64,000 nt of DNA from Scleromatobacter sp039920745 (GTDB lineage Bacteria > Pseudomonadota > Gammaproteobacteria > Burkholderiales > Burkholderiaceae_C). Within the stretch, counting starts at the first letter, position 1. Every line of letters starts with the position of its first letter. Below, piece by piece: positions 1-8,422 of this stretch. The stretch spans positions 16,602 to 80,601 of the forward strand of contig JBDSDD010000087.1 in NCBI GenBank assembly GCA_039920745.1, read 5' to 3'. The position numbers and the translations under genes are program-made. Under the pieces are notes generated by a model that saw only the letters and a program-made list of their open reading frames with translations, did no database searches and was not told where the DNA came from.

Positions 1-197
1 GTGCCGTCGGGCCGGGCCGGGTCGAGCGGCCGCTTGAGCACGCCGCACTGCGCGTCGTGGTCGAGCCCGGTCAACCGGCAGGTGTGCAGCGCCAGCGGCG
101 CCGGTGCGGCTTCGACCGCGAACGCGGCGCCTGCGGTGGCGTTGGCCGCCAGGCAAACGAGGATCGTGCGCGCGAGGCGCGTGACGCGCCCGCTCAC
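1..197 (-). CDS. N-terminal fragment of a secreted alpha/beta hydrolase
   Basis: The gene runs leftward off the window, so only about 65 codons are visible. A GTG start at 197 overlaps the stop of the upstream glutaredoxin-like gene in a GTGA tetranucleotide, which implies translational coupling. The visible part has a signal peptide (basic n-region, then a hydrophobic stretch ending in an Ala-rich segment), followed by a C-x3-GLDHDAQCG-x3-RPLDP pattern. In exported TAP-like alpha/beta hydrolases (tripeptidyl aminopeptidase/proteinase type) such a pattern precedes the catalytic domain. The Ser-Asp-His triad would lie outside the window, so the enzyme class is an inference from the N-terminus only. 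Confidence 0.6.
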   Translation of the reverse strand, partial: MSGRVTRLARTILVCLAANATAGAAFAVEAAPAPLALHTCRLTGLDHDAQCGVLKRPLDPARPDG

Positions 198-574
198 GCG
201 CGCGGCGCCCAGGCGGCGACCGTCTGCTTGAGGGTGGGTTGGTTCATGCGCATCAGGTCGGTGGCGCCGCCGATGAACTCGCCGTTGACGAAGATCATCG
301 GGAACGTCGTCCAGCCGGTCCACATCTTCAGCGGCAAGCGCTTGCGCCACTCGCTCAGGTAGTGGCCGTAGCCGAGGTACTTGTAGGGGATGCCGGCGGC
401 GTCGAGCCACTTGCGCGCCTGGCGCGGGAACGGGTTCCAGCCCATGCCGACGACGACGATCGCGTTGGCCGCGACCGCCGCCTCCACTTCGGCGATGACC
501 GCCTTGCCTTCGTCGGAGATGCGCGCACGGATGGCGGGATTGACGCGGGATTCGTCGAGGATGGCTCTGGTCAC
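194..574 (-). CDS. Glutaredoxin-like protein lacking all cysteines
   Basis: This 126-residue protein has the C-terminal half of a glutaredoxin fold: a TFPMIFVNG segment with the expected cis-Pro, then an IGG motif. Where a CPYC or CGFS active site belongs (around residue 46) it reads MGWNPFPRQARKWLD, and the protein contains no cysteine at all. It cannot do thiol redox chemistry of the glutaredoxin type. A structural, glutathione-binding or regulatory role is possible. The start is GTG at 574, with GGAA about 8 bases upstream. It is coupled by a 4-base overlap to the downstream hydrolase gene. Family fold is fairly sure, function unknown. Confidence 0.75.
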   Translation of the reverse strand: MTRAILDESRVNPAIRARISDEGKAVIAEVEAAVAANAIVVVGMGWNPFPRQARKWLDAAGIPYKYLGYGHYLSEWRKRLPLKMWTGWTTFPMIFVNGEFIGGATDLMRMNQPTLKQTVAAWAPRA

Positions 575-776
575 GATGGCGTTCCGGCAGTGGTGCGAGG
601 CCGCCAGCGTATCAGGTCCACGGCGTGCTCCGATGGGCGTTCACCGGCGTCCCACGACGCATCGTCGGATTGCCCCGAGCGCAGTCGGGCCATGCGCGGA
701 CGAGCGGATTTGGGCATCATGGCGCCTCGTCGGATCGCCACGCCGGCACGCAACCTCTGTCGAAAGGAAACCCGTC

Positions 777-1385
777 ATGAAGCTCTACTACAGCCCCGGC
801 GCCTGCTCGCTGTCGCCTCACATCGTGCTGCGCGAGGCCGGCACCCGGTTCGAACTCGTCAAGGCCGCGTTGAACACGCACACGCTGGCCGACGGCAGCG
901 ACTACTACCAGGTCACCGCCAAGGGCCAGGTGCCGCTGCTCGAGCTCGACGACGGTTCGCGCCTGAGCGAAGGCCCGGTGATCGTGCAGTACATCGCCGA
1001 CCACGCACCCGGCACCGGCCTGGCGCCGGCAGCCGGCACGATGGATCGCTACCGGCTGATGGAGTGGCTCAACTTCATCACCACCGAGTTGCACAAGGGT
1101 TTCTCGCCGCTGTTCAACCCCAAGATGCCGCAGGAGGCCAAGGAGATCTTCGCGACCCGCTTGAAGGACAAGTTCACCTTCGTGGACGCCAAGCTCGAAG
1201 GCAACGACTACCTGATGGGCAAGCAGTTCAGCGTCGCCGACGCCTACCTGTTCACGATGACCCTGTGGGCCGACGGCCGCGGCATCGACCTGGCGGGCCT
1301 CAAGAACCTCGAGGCCTACCGGGCCCGCATGCAGGCGCGTCCCGCGGTGCAGGACGCGATGAAGGCGGAAGGCCTCATCAAGTGA
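777..1385 (+). CDS. gstA: Glutathione S-transferase GstA
   Basis: This cytosolic glutathione transferase of the beta class conjugates glutathione to electrophiles. At 202 residues it is the normal length and resembles E. coli GstA throughout. It has MKLYYSPGACSLSPH at the N-terminus (the conserved Cys10 region of beta-class enzymes), the SEGPVIVQYIAD glutathione-binding segment around residue 65, and the TELHKGF helix and FSVADAYLF N-capping/hydrophobic staple motif in the C-terminal domain. The ATG at 777 follows AAGGAAA. Its stop lies only 9 bases from the convergent purT stop. Confidence 0.93.
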   Translation: MKLYYSPGACSLSPHIVLREAGTRFELVKAALNTHTLADGSDYYQVTAKGQVPLLELDDGSRLSEGPVIVQYIADHAPGTGLAPAAGTMDRYRLMEWLNFITTELHKGFSPLFNPKMPQEAKEIFATRLKDKFTFVDAKLEGNDYLMGKQFSVADAYLFTMTLWADGRGIDLAGLKNLEAYRARMQARPAVQDAMKAEGLIK

Positions 1386-1394
1386 GGCCGACTT

Positions 1395-2612
1395 TCAGCT
1401 GACGGCCTTCGGCGTGACGTTGCCTGCGGCTTGCTTGGCAAGCACGCGGGCGCGCTCGACGTCCGCGTCGTGCGCCAGCGCCACGCCCATGCGGCGCTTG
1501 ACGAAGCTCTCGGGCTTGCCGAATAGGCGCACCTCGGTCTGCGGGACGCGCATCGCGTCGGCCAGGCCGTCGAAGCGCAGCGCCTTGGCGTCGACGCCGC
1601 CGTAGATCACCGCGCTCGCGCCCGGGCTCTTCAGCGACACGTCCACCGGCAGGCCGAGGATGGCGCGCGCGTGCAGCTCGAACTCGTTCTGCCACTGCGT
1701 GATCATCGTCACCATGCCGGTGTCGTGCGGGCGCGGGCTGACCTCGCTGAACCACACGTCCGAGCCCTTGACGAAGAGCTCGACGCCGAACAGGCCCTGC
1801 CCGCCGAGGTCGTCGGTGACGGCCTTGGCGATGCGCTCGGCGCTCGCCAGCGCGGCCGGGTCCATGCGCATCGGCTGCCAGCTTTCCACGTAGTCGCCCT
1901 TGACCTGCACGTGGCCGATCGGCGCGCAGAAGCTGGTCTGCACGGCACCGTCGACGCCGAGGGAGCGCACGGTCAGCAGCGTGATCTCGTAGTCGAAATC
2001 GATGAAGCCCTCGACGATCACGCGGCCGTGGCTGACGCGGCCGCCGGCCATCGCGTAGTCCCACGCGGTCTTCACGTCGGCCGGGCCGTCGATCTTGCTC
2101 TGGCCCTTGCCGGAACTGCTCATCACCGGCTTGACGATGCACGGGTAGCCGATCTTGCTGTCGATCGCGGCCTGCAACTCCGCGAGCGAATCGCAGAACA
2201 CGTACGGGCTCGTGGCCAGTCCCAGCGTCTCGGCGGCCAGGCGACGGATGCCTTCGCGGTCCATCGTCAGGCGAGCGGCGCGTGCGGTCGGGATCACGCG
2301 CACGACGCCTTCGTCTTCGAGCTTCTGCAGCTCCGACGTGGCCAGCGCTTCGATCTCGGGCACGACGAGGTCGGGCTTCTCGCGCTCGATCAGCGCGCGC
2401 AGTGCGACCGGATCGCTCATCGTGATCGTGTGCGCGTGGTGGGCCACCTGCTGGCCGGGCGCGTTCTCGTAGCGGTCGACGGCGATCGTCTCGACGCCCA
2501 GGCGTTGCAGCGCAATCAGCACTTCCTTGCCGAGCTCGCCGCTGCCCAGCAGCATCACACGGGTGGCAGCGGGGCTCAGGGGCGTGCCGAGGGTCTTGTC
2601 GTAGGTGGTCAT
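1395..2612 (-). CDS. purT: Formate-dependent phosphoribosylglycinamide formyltransferase PurT
   Basis: PurT makes formyl-GAR from GAR, formate and ATP in purine synthesis, replacing the folate-dependent PurN step. The 405-residue product spans the ATP-grasp layout: a pre-ATP-grasp Rossmann domain with MLLGSGELGKE near residue 20, the YPCIVKPVMSSSGKGQS phosphate-binding loop, and the SEVSPRPHDTGMVT metal/ATP motif near residue 285. The ATG at 2612 is chosen because it begins the conserved N-terminus. The gene lies 29 bases downstream of the thioredoxin-fold gene on the same strand and may be co-transcribed with it. Confidence 0.95.
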   Translation of the reverse strand: MTTYDKTLGTPLSPAATRVMLLGSGELGKEVLIALQRLGVETIAVDRYENAPGQQVAHHAHTITMSDPVALRALIEREKPDLVVPEIEALATSELQKLEDEGVVRVIPTARAARLTMDREGIRRLAAETLGLATSPYVFCDSLAELQAAIDSKIGYPCIVKPVMSSSGKGQSKIDGPADVKTAWDYAMAGGRVSHGRVIVEGFIDFDYEITLLTVRSLGVDGAVQTSFCAPIGHVQVKGDYVESWQPMRMDPAALASAERIAKAVTDDLGGQGLFGVELFVKGSDVWFSEVSPRPHDTGMVTMITQWQNEFELHARAILGLPVDVSLKSPGASAVIYGGVDAKALRFDGLADAMRVPQTEVRLFGKPESFVKRRMGVALAHDADVERARVLAKQAAGNVTPKAVS

Positions 2613-2641
2613 GGGAGTGTTGGATGCAGAAAGAAAAGAGA

Positions 2642-4240
2642 TCAGGCCTTCGCCGGCGCCTTGAACACGCCGTCGCAGGTGGCGCGCTGCGGGTCGCCGG
2701 CCGGCAGCTTCGCGCAGATGCCCTTCACCTGCGCGCCGAGGTGGTCGAGGACGGCCTGGTGCTTGCCGCTGGCGTTCCATTTCACGAGCTTGGCGCCCAC
2801 GCGCTCCAGCGAGCGGCCGCTGCGCTGGTCGAACGCGTTCGGCTGGCTCGCGGCTTCGTTGAATACGGCCTGTGCGGTGGCCTCGATGCGCTTTGCGTCG
2901 TTGGGCGCCAGGTCCACCAGCGCGCTCAGATAGGAGTTGCCCCACTGCAGTCGCGTGGTCGGGCCCTCGCTCTTGTCGAAGGCCTGCTGGTACCACTGCA
3001 GCGCGTCGGCGGTGCGACCCTGTTTGCGGGCATTGGCGCCCAGCTCGCTCATCAGGTAGTACGGCGAGTGGCTCTTGGGGAGGCTGGACTTGAGCAGCGT
3101 CTCCGATTCCTTCCACATGCCTGCCTCTTCGAGCAATTGGGCGGTGGTCGGGATCACCGCCTGGCGTTCGAATGCGTTTTTCGCTTCGCGATCGGTGGTG
3201 GCAGCGGCGTCGCGCACTTCCTTGACGAGCGCCGGGGGCAGCTTCGGGTGCATCGTTTCCTTGGGCTGGTCGAGACGGGCCAGGTCGACGCGGGCGAACA
3301 GCGCGCCGAGGCGGTCGCCGCGCGACAGCGTCGCGTCGGCCTGCAGGCGCACGAGCGCGGCGTCGAACGCGGCGACGAGCTTCTGGCGCTCCGGGCCGGG
3401 CTTCGGCTGCATCGCGGTGACGATGTCGGTGGCGCTGTTGGTCAGCACGTCCATGTAGCTGCGGCTGAGCGCCGGGTCGGCCAACACCTGCGTGACGCGG
3501 GCGCGCGTGGCGGCGTCGGGCGACGGCGCGTTCTTCTCGTCGCCGTCGGCGATGGACTTGAGCATCAGGCGCGAGCATGCGGCGGCTTCGGTGCCCGGGC
3601 AGGCGGCGGCCAGCTTGCGCAGCATCGGGCCGCGCTCGCCGGCCGGCACGGCCTGCGCGCCTTCGTCGGTGTCCCACGAGTAGAACGCCAGCAGGCGCCA
3701 CTCGCTGCCCGAGAGCGGCTTGCCGGCACGCGCGTCGGCCAGCACCGTCGCGATCGGGCGGCCGCTGGCCATGCCCAGTTGCAGCAGCTGCATCACCTGC
3801 GCGGCGTCGACTTCGCCCGGCAGGCGCGTCAGCTCCTTGCGGTCGGGGCTGAACAGGATCAACGTCGGGTAGCCGACGACCTTGAACTTCGTGCCCAGCT
3901 TCTGCGCGCCGGGGGCGTCGCCGTCCAGGTGCACGGGGACGAAGCTCTTCGATTGCTCCGCGAAGTCCTGGCGATTGAACAGCGTGGCCTTGAGCTGGTT
4001 GCATGGCGGGCACCACACCGCGCCCCAGTACAGCAGCACCGGCTTGTTCTGTGCCTTGGCGCTGGCGAACGCCTTGTCGATGTCGGTGTCGCTGGTCGCT
4101 TCCTGCCAGGCCACGTTGGTGGACGGCGGGCCGTCGACCGCATGGGCGGCGTTGCCGAAACCGGCCAGCGTCGCGGCGAGCGCGACGGCCAGGGCAGGCA
4201 GCTTCGGGGATCGGGCGGAGGGATGCGACAGTCGGCTCAT
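2642..4240 (-). CDS. Exported thioredoxin-fold protein with C-terminal helical repeats
   Basis: The protein has 532 residues. It begins with a signal peptide (Pro/Leu/Ala-rich h-region ending NAAHA near residue 35), then a thioredoxin domain with a WCPPC active site around residue 75 and the cis-Pro segment YPTLILF. The C-terminal 350 residues are helical and TPR-like. It probably acts in the periplasm as a thiol reductase or disulfide-handling protein, but the partner is unknown. The ATG at 4240 has a GGAGA Shine-Dalgarno; upstream in-frame ATGs lie before the signal peptide and were not used. Confidence 0.8.
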   Translation of the reverse strand: MSRLSHPSARSPKLPALAVALAATLAGFGNAAHAVDGPPSTNVAWQEATSDTDIDKAFASAKAQNKPVLLYWGAVWCPPCNQLKATLFNRQDFAEQSKSFVPVHLDGDAPGAQKLGTKFKVVGYPTLILFSPDRKELTRLPGEVDAAQVMQLLQLGMASGRPIATVLADARAGKPLSGSEWRLLAFYSWDTDEGAQAVPAGERGPMLRKLAAACPGTEAAACSRLMLKSIADGDEKNAPSPDAATRARVTQVLADPALSRSYMDVLTNSATDIVTAMQPKPGPERQKLVAAFDAALVRLQADATLSRGDRLGALFARVDLARLDQPKETMHPKLPPALVKEVRDAAATTDREAKNAFERQAVIPTTAQLLEEAGMWKESETLLKSSLPKSHSPYYLMSELGANARKQGRTADALQWYQQAFDKSEGPTTRLQWGNSYLSALVDLAPNDAKRIEATAQAVFNEAASQPNAFDQRSGRSLERVGAKLVKWNASGKHQAVLDHLGAQVKGICAKLPAGDPQRATCDGVFKAPAKA

Positions 4241-4406
4241 CGAGGAAATCTCCAGGGATACGGATGTGCGGCCCTGGCGCCTCGGACGCCACCGATAAGA
4301 AGCGTCCAGGCACGCGGGCGGGCGGCGCGGGAGGCCCATTGTCCGCGACTGCGTGCGTGCAGGCACGCACGTGCTCATGCGTCCCGCGCGCGAGCGGGGG
4401 CGCCGC

Positions 4407-5153
4407 TCAGTCCGCGCAGGCTGTCGGCGGCTCGTCGCCGGGTTCGCCGAGAACCTGCTGCGTCGACTCCTCGACGGACTCCGGCGTGGCGCGCGCCAGC
4501 GCCATCCAGGTGGCGAACGGCAGCCGCAGCGCGCGCCGCGGCGCCGGGCGCAGCACGTCGAGCACGCCGTCGCGCTCCACCATCACGCCGTAGTCCTCGG
4601 GCACGTCGTCGGCGTCGCCGATGCCTTGTGCGAGCACGTACCAGCATTCGCGGCCCATCTGGCGGTAGGCCTCGCCCTTGGCCGGCTTGCGCAGGTCGCC
4701 CAGCAGGTCGGCACGGCGCACCTTGATTTCGTGGACGATGGGGTCGAGGTAGTCTTCGACGGTGGTGTTGCGCACCGAGAAGAGGTCGGGCTTGGCGACC
4801 GTCCACTGGCCGGTGCCGATCGCGTCGTCGCCGACGCGCACGCGCAGCGACAGCCCGCGCCAGGCGATGCGCCCCGCGCGCTGCATGGCGACGGCCACGC
4901 GGCCGATCAGGGCCTCGTGCGCGTCCCGCACGGCGCGGTTGCGGGCGAGCGTGGCGGCCAGCACCGCGACGCCGACGTCGGTGACGCGCAGCGTCTCACG
5001 GCCGTGGCCGTCACGCAGCCGCTCTACCCAGCCGGCGGCCAGCAGCTCCACCTCGAGCAGGTCCTGGCTGGGCCAGCCGGCCGAGCGCCAGATCGCGCGC
5101 AGGCGGCGGCGGTGCACTTCGGTGAGAGACAACGTCGGGGTCACTATGAGCAT
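4407..5153 (-). CDS. Possible PD-(D/E)XK nuclease-fold protein
   Basis: I do not recognise this 248-residue protein by name. The N-terminal 80 residues look like a winged-helix domain (LTEVHRRRLRAIW, then WVERLRDGHGRETLRVTDVG). In the middle, KPDLFSV is followed about 20 residues later by VHEIKVRRADL, and then by a helix with AYRQMGRECWYVL. That order (PD, then E-x-K after a beta strand, then a Q-containing helix) is the signature of PD-(D/E)XK nucleases. No methylase or partner gene is adjacent. The first ATG is used; the Shine-Dalgarno is poor, and a GTG three codons in (5144) is an alternative. Nuclease activity is an inference. Confidence 0.6.
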   Translation of the reverse strand: MLIVTPTLSLTEVHRRRLRAIWRSAGWPSQDLLEVELLAAGWVERLRDGHGRETLRVTDVGVAVLAATLARNRAVRDAHEALIGRVAVAMQRAGRIAWRGLSLRVRVGDDAIGTGQWTVAKPDLFSVRNTTVEDYLDPIVHEIKVRRADLLGDLRKPAKGEAYRQMGRECWYVLAQGIGDADDVPEDYGVMVERDGVLDVLRPAPRRALRLPFATWMALARATPESVEESTQQVLGEPGDEPPTACAD

Positions 5154-5234
5154 CAAGAAAGTATCCGATTACTACCCGCTCATGGCGTGAGCTTCGAACA
5201 ATGGGCCGTCAGTTCAACCCACCAGGAGACAGCC

Positions 5235-5813
5235 ATGGCCAAGAAGATTCTGATGATCTGCGGCGATTTCGGCGAGGACTACGAGACGATGGTGCCGTTC
5301 CAGGCGCTGCTCGCCGTGGGCCACGTCGTGCACGCGATCGCCCCCGACAAGAAGGCCGGTGACTACGTGACCCTGGCCATCCACGACTTCGACGGCTTCC
5401 AGACCTACAGCGAGAAGCCGGGCCACCGCTTCACCCTCAACGCCAGCTTCGCCGACACCCGCGCCGAGAGCTACGACGCCCTCGTCGTGCCCGGCGGCCG
5501 CGCGCCCGAATACCTGCGCATGAATTCGCAGGTGGTGGCCATGACGAAGCACTTCCTGGCGGCCAACAAGCCCGTCGCCGCGATCTGCCACGGCGCGCAG
5601 CTGCTGGCGGCCACCGGCCTGATCAAGGGCCGCAAGGTCTCGGCCTACCCGGCCTGCCAGGTCGAGGTGGAGCTGGCCGGCGCCGAGTACATGGGCATCG
5701 CGGTCGATCAGGCCGTCACCGACGGCAACCTCGTGACGGCACCCGCGTGGCCGGCGCATCCGGCCTGGATCTCGCAGTTCCTGGCGGTGCTCGGCACGCG
5801 GATCACCTTGTAA
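5235..5813 (+). CDS. DJ-1/PfpI family protein
   Basis: This 192-residue cytosolic protein belongs to the DJ-1/PfpI superfamily. The nucleophile elbow AAICHGAQLL (Cys about residue 119) and the upstream acidic partner in VPGGRAPEYLR are both present. Members act as glyoxalases, deglycases, chaperones or amidases, and the sequence alone does not decide which. The C-terminal WPAHPAW region is typical of the long-lived PfpI-like subfamily annotated as protease or glyoxalase. The ATG is preceded by AGGAG. It is transcribed away from the putative nuclease gene. Confidence 0.88.
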   Translation: MAKKILMICGDFGEDYETMVPFQALLAVGHVVHAIAPDKKAGDYVTLAIHDFDGFQTYSEKPGHRFTLNASFADTRAESYDALVVPGGRAPEYLRMNSQVVAMTKHFLAANKPVAAICHGAQLLAATGLIKGRKVSAYPACQVEVELAGAEYMGIAVDQAVTDGNLVTAPAWPAHPAWISQFLAVLGTRITL

Positions 5814-5939
5814 AGCGTCGGGTTCGCCGCTGGCGAGCCTGCGCCGTCGGGCGTACATTGGTCGGCAGACGTCGCACGTTGCGGCGCCTCCCCGGAGAGC
5901 CGCACGCGCCACGATGCGGCCTGGCCAAAGGAGACATGC

Positions 5940-6374
5940 ATGTGTGAAATCTTCATCAGCGCCGATCCTGCGAGCTACGAAAGCCGCACCCGTTCCGTTC
6001 GCCTGCACGGCGTCGTCACGAGCATCCGGCTGGAGCATCTCTACTGGGAGGTGCTCGAGGAGATCGCGCGCCGCGACGGCATGAGCGTCGTCCACCTCAT
6101 CGAGAAGCTGTACGACGAGCTGGTGACGGCGCGCGGCGGCGTCGGCAACTTCACGTCCTTCCTGCGCGTCAGCGCGCTGCGTTACGAGGCGCTGGTGGCG
6201 CAAGGCCGCATCCCGGCCGACACCAGCATCCCGATCCGCTCGCTCGACGCCAGCGCCGTGCTGCACGAGCTGCCCAAGGGCTGGAGCATCCAGCCGGCGC
6301 CACCGGCCGCCAACGCCGACAACCCCTCGCCAGGCCGCGCACTGCAGCGCGCCCTCACGCGCCTGCCGCACTGA
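5940..6374 (+). CDS. Ribbon-helix-helix DNA-binding protein
   Basis: The 144-residue product has a ribbon-helix-helix domain of the RHH_4 type: a beta-strand RSVRLHGVVTSIRLE, then the helices YWEVLEEIARRDG and MSVVHLIEKLYDEL, then a third conserved helix with SFLRVSALRYE. The 45-residue tail is Pro/Ala-rich and probably disordered. Such proteins are small dimeric transcription factors; no target is evident. The ATG follows AAAGGAGA with good spacing, and a second out-of-frame ATG sits 4 bases upstream. The gene is convergent with the LysR gene, 20 bases apart. Confidence 0.8.
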   Translation: MCEIFISADPASYESRTRSVRLHGVVTSIRLEHLYWEVLEEIARRDGMSVVHLIEKLYDELVTARGGVGNFTSFLRVSALRYEALVAQGRIPADTSIPIRSLDASAVLHELPKGWSIQPAPPAANADNPSPGRALQRALTRLPH

Positions 6375-6394
6375 GCGGCAGCGCAAGCGGCGCG

Positions 6395-7417
6395 TCAGTC
6401 GACGCGCAAGCGCCCAGGCGATGCATCGATCGCCGGTGCGGATGCGTCCAGCGCCTCCGAGCACACGCTCATCGACCTCGACAGCATGTCGATGAAGGCG
6501 CGCGTCTTCGCGGGCATCAAGCGGCGGCCGGGGAACACGGCCCAGCATTCGGCGTCCGGCAGGCACCAGTGCGGCAGGATGCGCTGCAGCTCGCCGCGGG
6601 CCAGGTAGGGCTCGGCGAAGAAGTCGGCCACGGCCACCACGCCGGCACCGCTGCGCGCCAGGCGGATCAGCACGTCGGGCGAATTGGCGCGCACGTGCTG
6701 CTGCGGCAGGACGCTGCGGGCGACGGGCTCCACCGCGACGCGTCGTGGCCTGGCCGACGGCGTTGGCGCGACGCCTGGACGGGCCGGATCCCGGGCTGCC
6801 AGCGCCCAGGCGATTGCGTCGCCCGAGCGTGACAGCAGCATCAGGCCCGGCATCGTGCGCAAGGCGTCCGGCGTCAGCGGCTCGCCGTGCGCGCGCAGCA
6901 GCGACGGCGCGGCATACAGGCCGGTGGTGAAGACAGCCAGGCGGCGTGCGGCCAGCTGCGTGTCGTCAGGGAGTGCGCCCATGCGGATCGCGAGGTCGAA
7001 GTTCTCGCCGATCAGGTCCACGCGACGTGGCGACAAGTCCAGCTCCAGCGCCACCTCCGGAAAATCGCGGATGAACCCGGCCAAGGGCTGTTCCAGCGCG
7101 GTGCTGGCGAAGTCGCCGGGCATCGACACGCGCAGCCGTCCGCTCGGGCGCGCCTGGCGCGACAGCGCGAACGCGAGCGCGGCGTCCACCTCGTCCGACA
7201 GCGCGCGGGCGTGGTCGAGCACGCCCTGGCCGAAGTCGGTGATGACCAGCTTGCGGGTGGTGCGTTGCAGCAGCCGCTCGCCCAGGCGCTTTTCCAGGGC
7301 GGCGATGCGGCGCGACACCGTCGACTTGGGCAGCTGCACGCGCTCGGCCGCGCGGCTGAAGCTACCGGACTCGGCCACGCGGGCGAACAGGAGGAGGTCG
7401 TCGGCATCGGGGCTCAC
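6395..7417 (-). CDS. LysR family transcriptional regulator
   Basis: The product has 340 residues, with an N-terminal winged helix (FARVAESGSFSRAAERVQLPKSTVSRRIAALE) and a periplasmic-binding-type effector domain. A GTG at 7417 is chosen because GGAGG sits 5 bases upstream and this start gives the usual LysR N-terminus; the frame stays open to 7576 but that part is low-complexity. It is divergent from azoR across 347 bases, the classical arrangement for a regulator of azoR and pirin. A Pro/Arg-rich insert near residues 210-235 is unusual. The effector is unknown, but quinones or electrophiles are plausible given the neighbours. Confidence 0.88.
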   Translation of the reverse strand: MSPDADDLLLFARVAESGSFSRAAERVQLPKSTVSRRIAALEKRLGERLLQRTTRKLVITDFGQGVLDHARALSDEVDAALAFALSRQARPSGRLRVSMPGDFASTALEQPLAGFIRDFPEVALELDLSPRRVDLIGENFDLAIRMGALPDDTQLAARRLAVFTTGLYAAPSLLRAHGEPLTPDALRTMPGLMLLSRSGDAIAWALAARDPARPGVAPTPSARPRRVAVEPVARSVLPQQHVRANSPDVLIRLARSGAGVVAVADFFAEPYLARGELQRILPHWCLPDAECWAVFPGRRLMPAKTRAFIDMLSRSMSVCSEALDASAPAIDASPGRLRVD

Positions 7418-7764
7418 CCGAACCTCCGGGCCATCGGCGACTTGCATCGGCGGCTGGACAGCAGGACGCCGCAAGGCAGCAACAGCGGTTGATCGATCAT
7501 GGGCATCGGGCGCTGGCACGTGGCGCGCAGGCTTCGGAGCCGTAGTGTGCGTCATGCCCTCGTCCAAGCGCCGCATCCGGGGGATTCAGGCGCTCGGGCG
7601 CTGTCAATTCTGACACTTGGATCGGAGCCACCACGGCTGCCGTCGATTGTCCCACTGGCGGAACAATGAAGTGCATTCCGTAGGCTTCCGGCGCGCAAGC
7701 AGTATCAATACAGTTCAACAAACGGAATCCCCGTTTCGAACCACCCCTGACACCGGAGCCCCTC
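7418..7764. promoter_or_regulatory. Divergent LysR-azoR control region
   Basis: This 347-base gap holds the promoters of both divergent genes. Visible dyads are TGTCA-N4-TGACA at 7602-7615, ATTGT-N12-ACAAT at 7645-7666, and AAACGG-N5-CCGTTT at 7720-7736, the last close to the azoR start. LysR proteins often bind T-N11-A dyads; 7602-7615 is near that form (14 bases). Which one is used cannot be told from sequence. Confidence 0.4.
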
Positions 7765-8376
7765 ATGAACATCCTGCAGATCAATTCCAGCGCTCGCTCG
7801 TGGACCAACGGCCAGGGCTCGCAGTCCACGCGCCTGGCCAACGAACTCGTGGAGCAATTGCGCGCCGGCAACCCTGGCGCGGCGCTGACGCTGCGCGACC
7901 TCACCGCCAATCCGCACCCGGCGCTCGACGAAGCGACGCTCGGCGCGCTGTTCACGCCCGCCGACGTGCGCTCGGCCGAGCAGCACGCCCGCGTCGCGCT
8001 CGATCATTTGCTGATCGACGAGGTGAAGGCGGCCGACGTCATCGTGATCGGCGTGCCGATGGTCAACTTCGGCATCACGAGCCAGCTCAAGAACTGGATC
8101 GACGCGATCGCCAAGGCCGGCGTCACGTTCAAGTACACCGCCGGCGGCCCGGTGGGCCTGCTCGAGGGCAAGAAGGCCTATGCCGTGTTGACGCGCGGTG
8201 GCGTCTACCGCGACCAGCCGCAAGACACCCAGGTGCCCTACCTGCGCCAGACGCTGGGCTTCCTGGGCATCCGCGACGTCGAGTTCATCTACGCCGAAGG
8301 CTTGGCGATGGGCGCGGACGCGGAAGCCAGGGCGCTGGCCTCGGCGCGCGCCGAAATCGCCGCCGTCACCGCTTGA
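7765..8376 (+). CDS. azoR: FMN-dependent NADH:quinone oxidoreductase/azoreductase
   Basis: AzoR is a cytosolic flavodoxin-fold enzyme that reduces quinones and azo bonds by two-electron transfer from NAD(P)H. The 203-residue product has the FMN phosphate loop INSSARSW near residue 6, the GVPMVNFGI-S-LKNWIDAI segment around residue 95, and TRGGVY near residue 150, all family hallmarks. GGAG lies 9 bases before the ATG. It is followed by the pirin gene after 46 bases and is divergent from a LysR gene, suggesting a quinone/electrophile-responsive unit. Confidence 0.93.
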   Translation: MNILQINSSARSWTNGQGSQSTRLANELVEQLRAGNPGAALTLRDLTANPHPALDEATLGALFTPADVRSAEQHARVALDHLLIDEVKAADVIVIGVPMVNFGITSQLKNWIDAIAKAGVTFKYTAGGPVGLLEGKKAYAVLTRGGVYRDQPQDTQVPYLRQTLGFLGIRDVEFIYAEGLAMGADAEARALASARAEIAAVTA

Positions 8377-8422
8377 TCATCCACCCTCGCGGCGCGCTCG
8401 CGCCGCCCTCAAGGAAACTGCC

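Noticed and set aside
1395..4370. 991-codon minus-strand frame fusing PurT to an upstream protein
   Set aside because: The upstream part lies over the thioredoxin-fold gene in a different frame; PurT starts at 2612.
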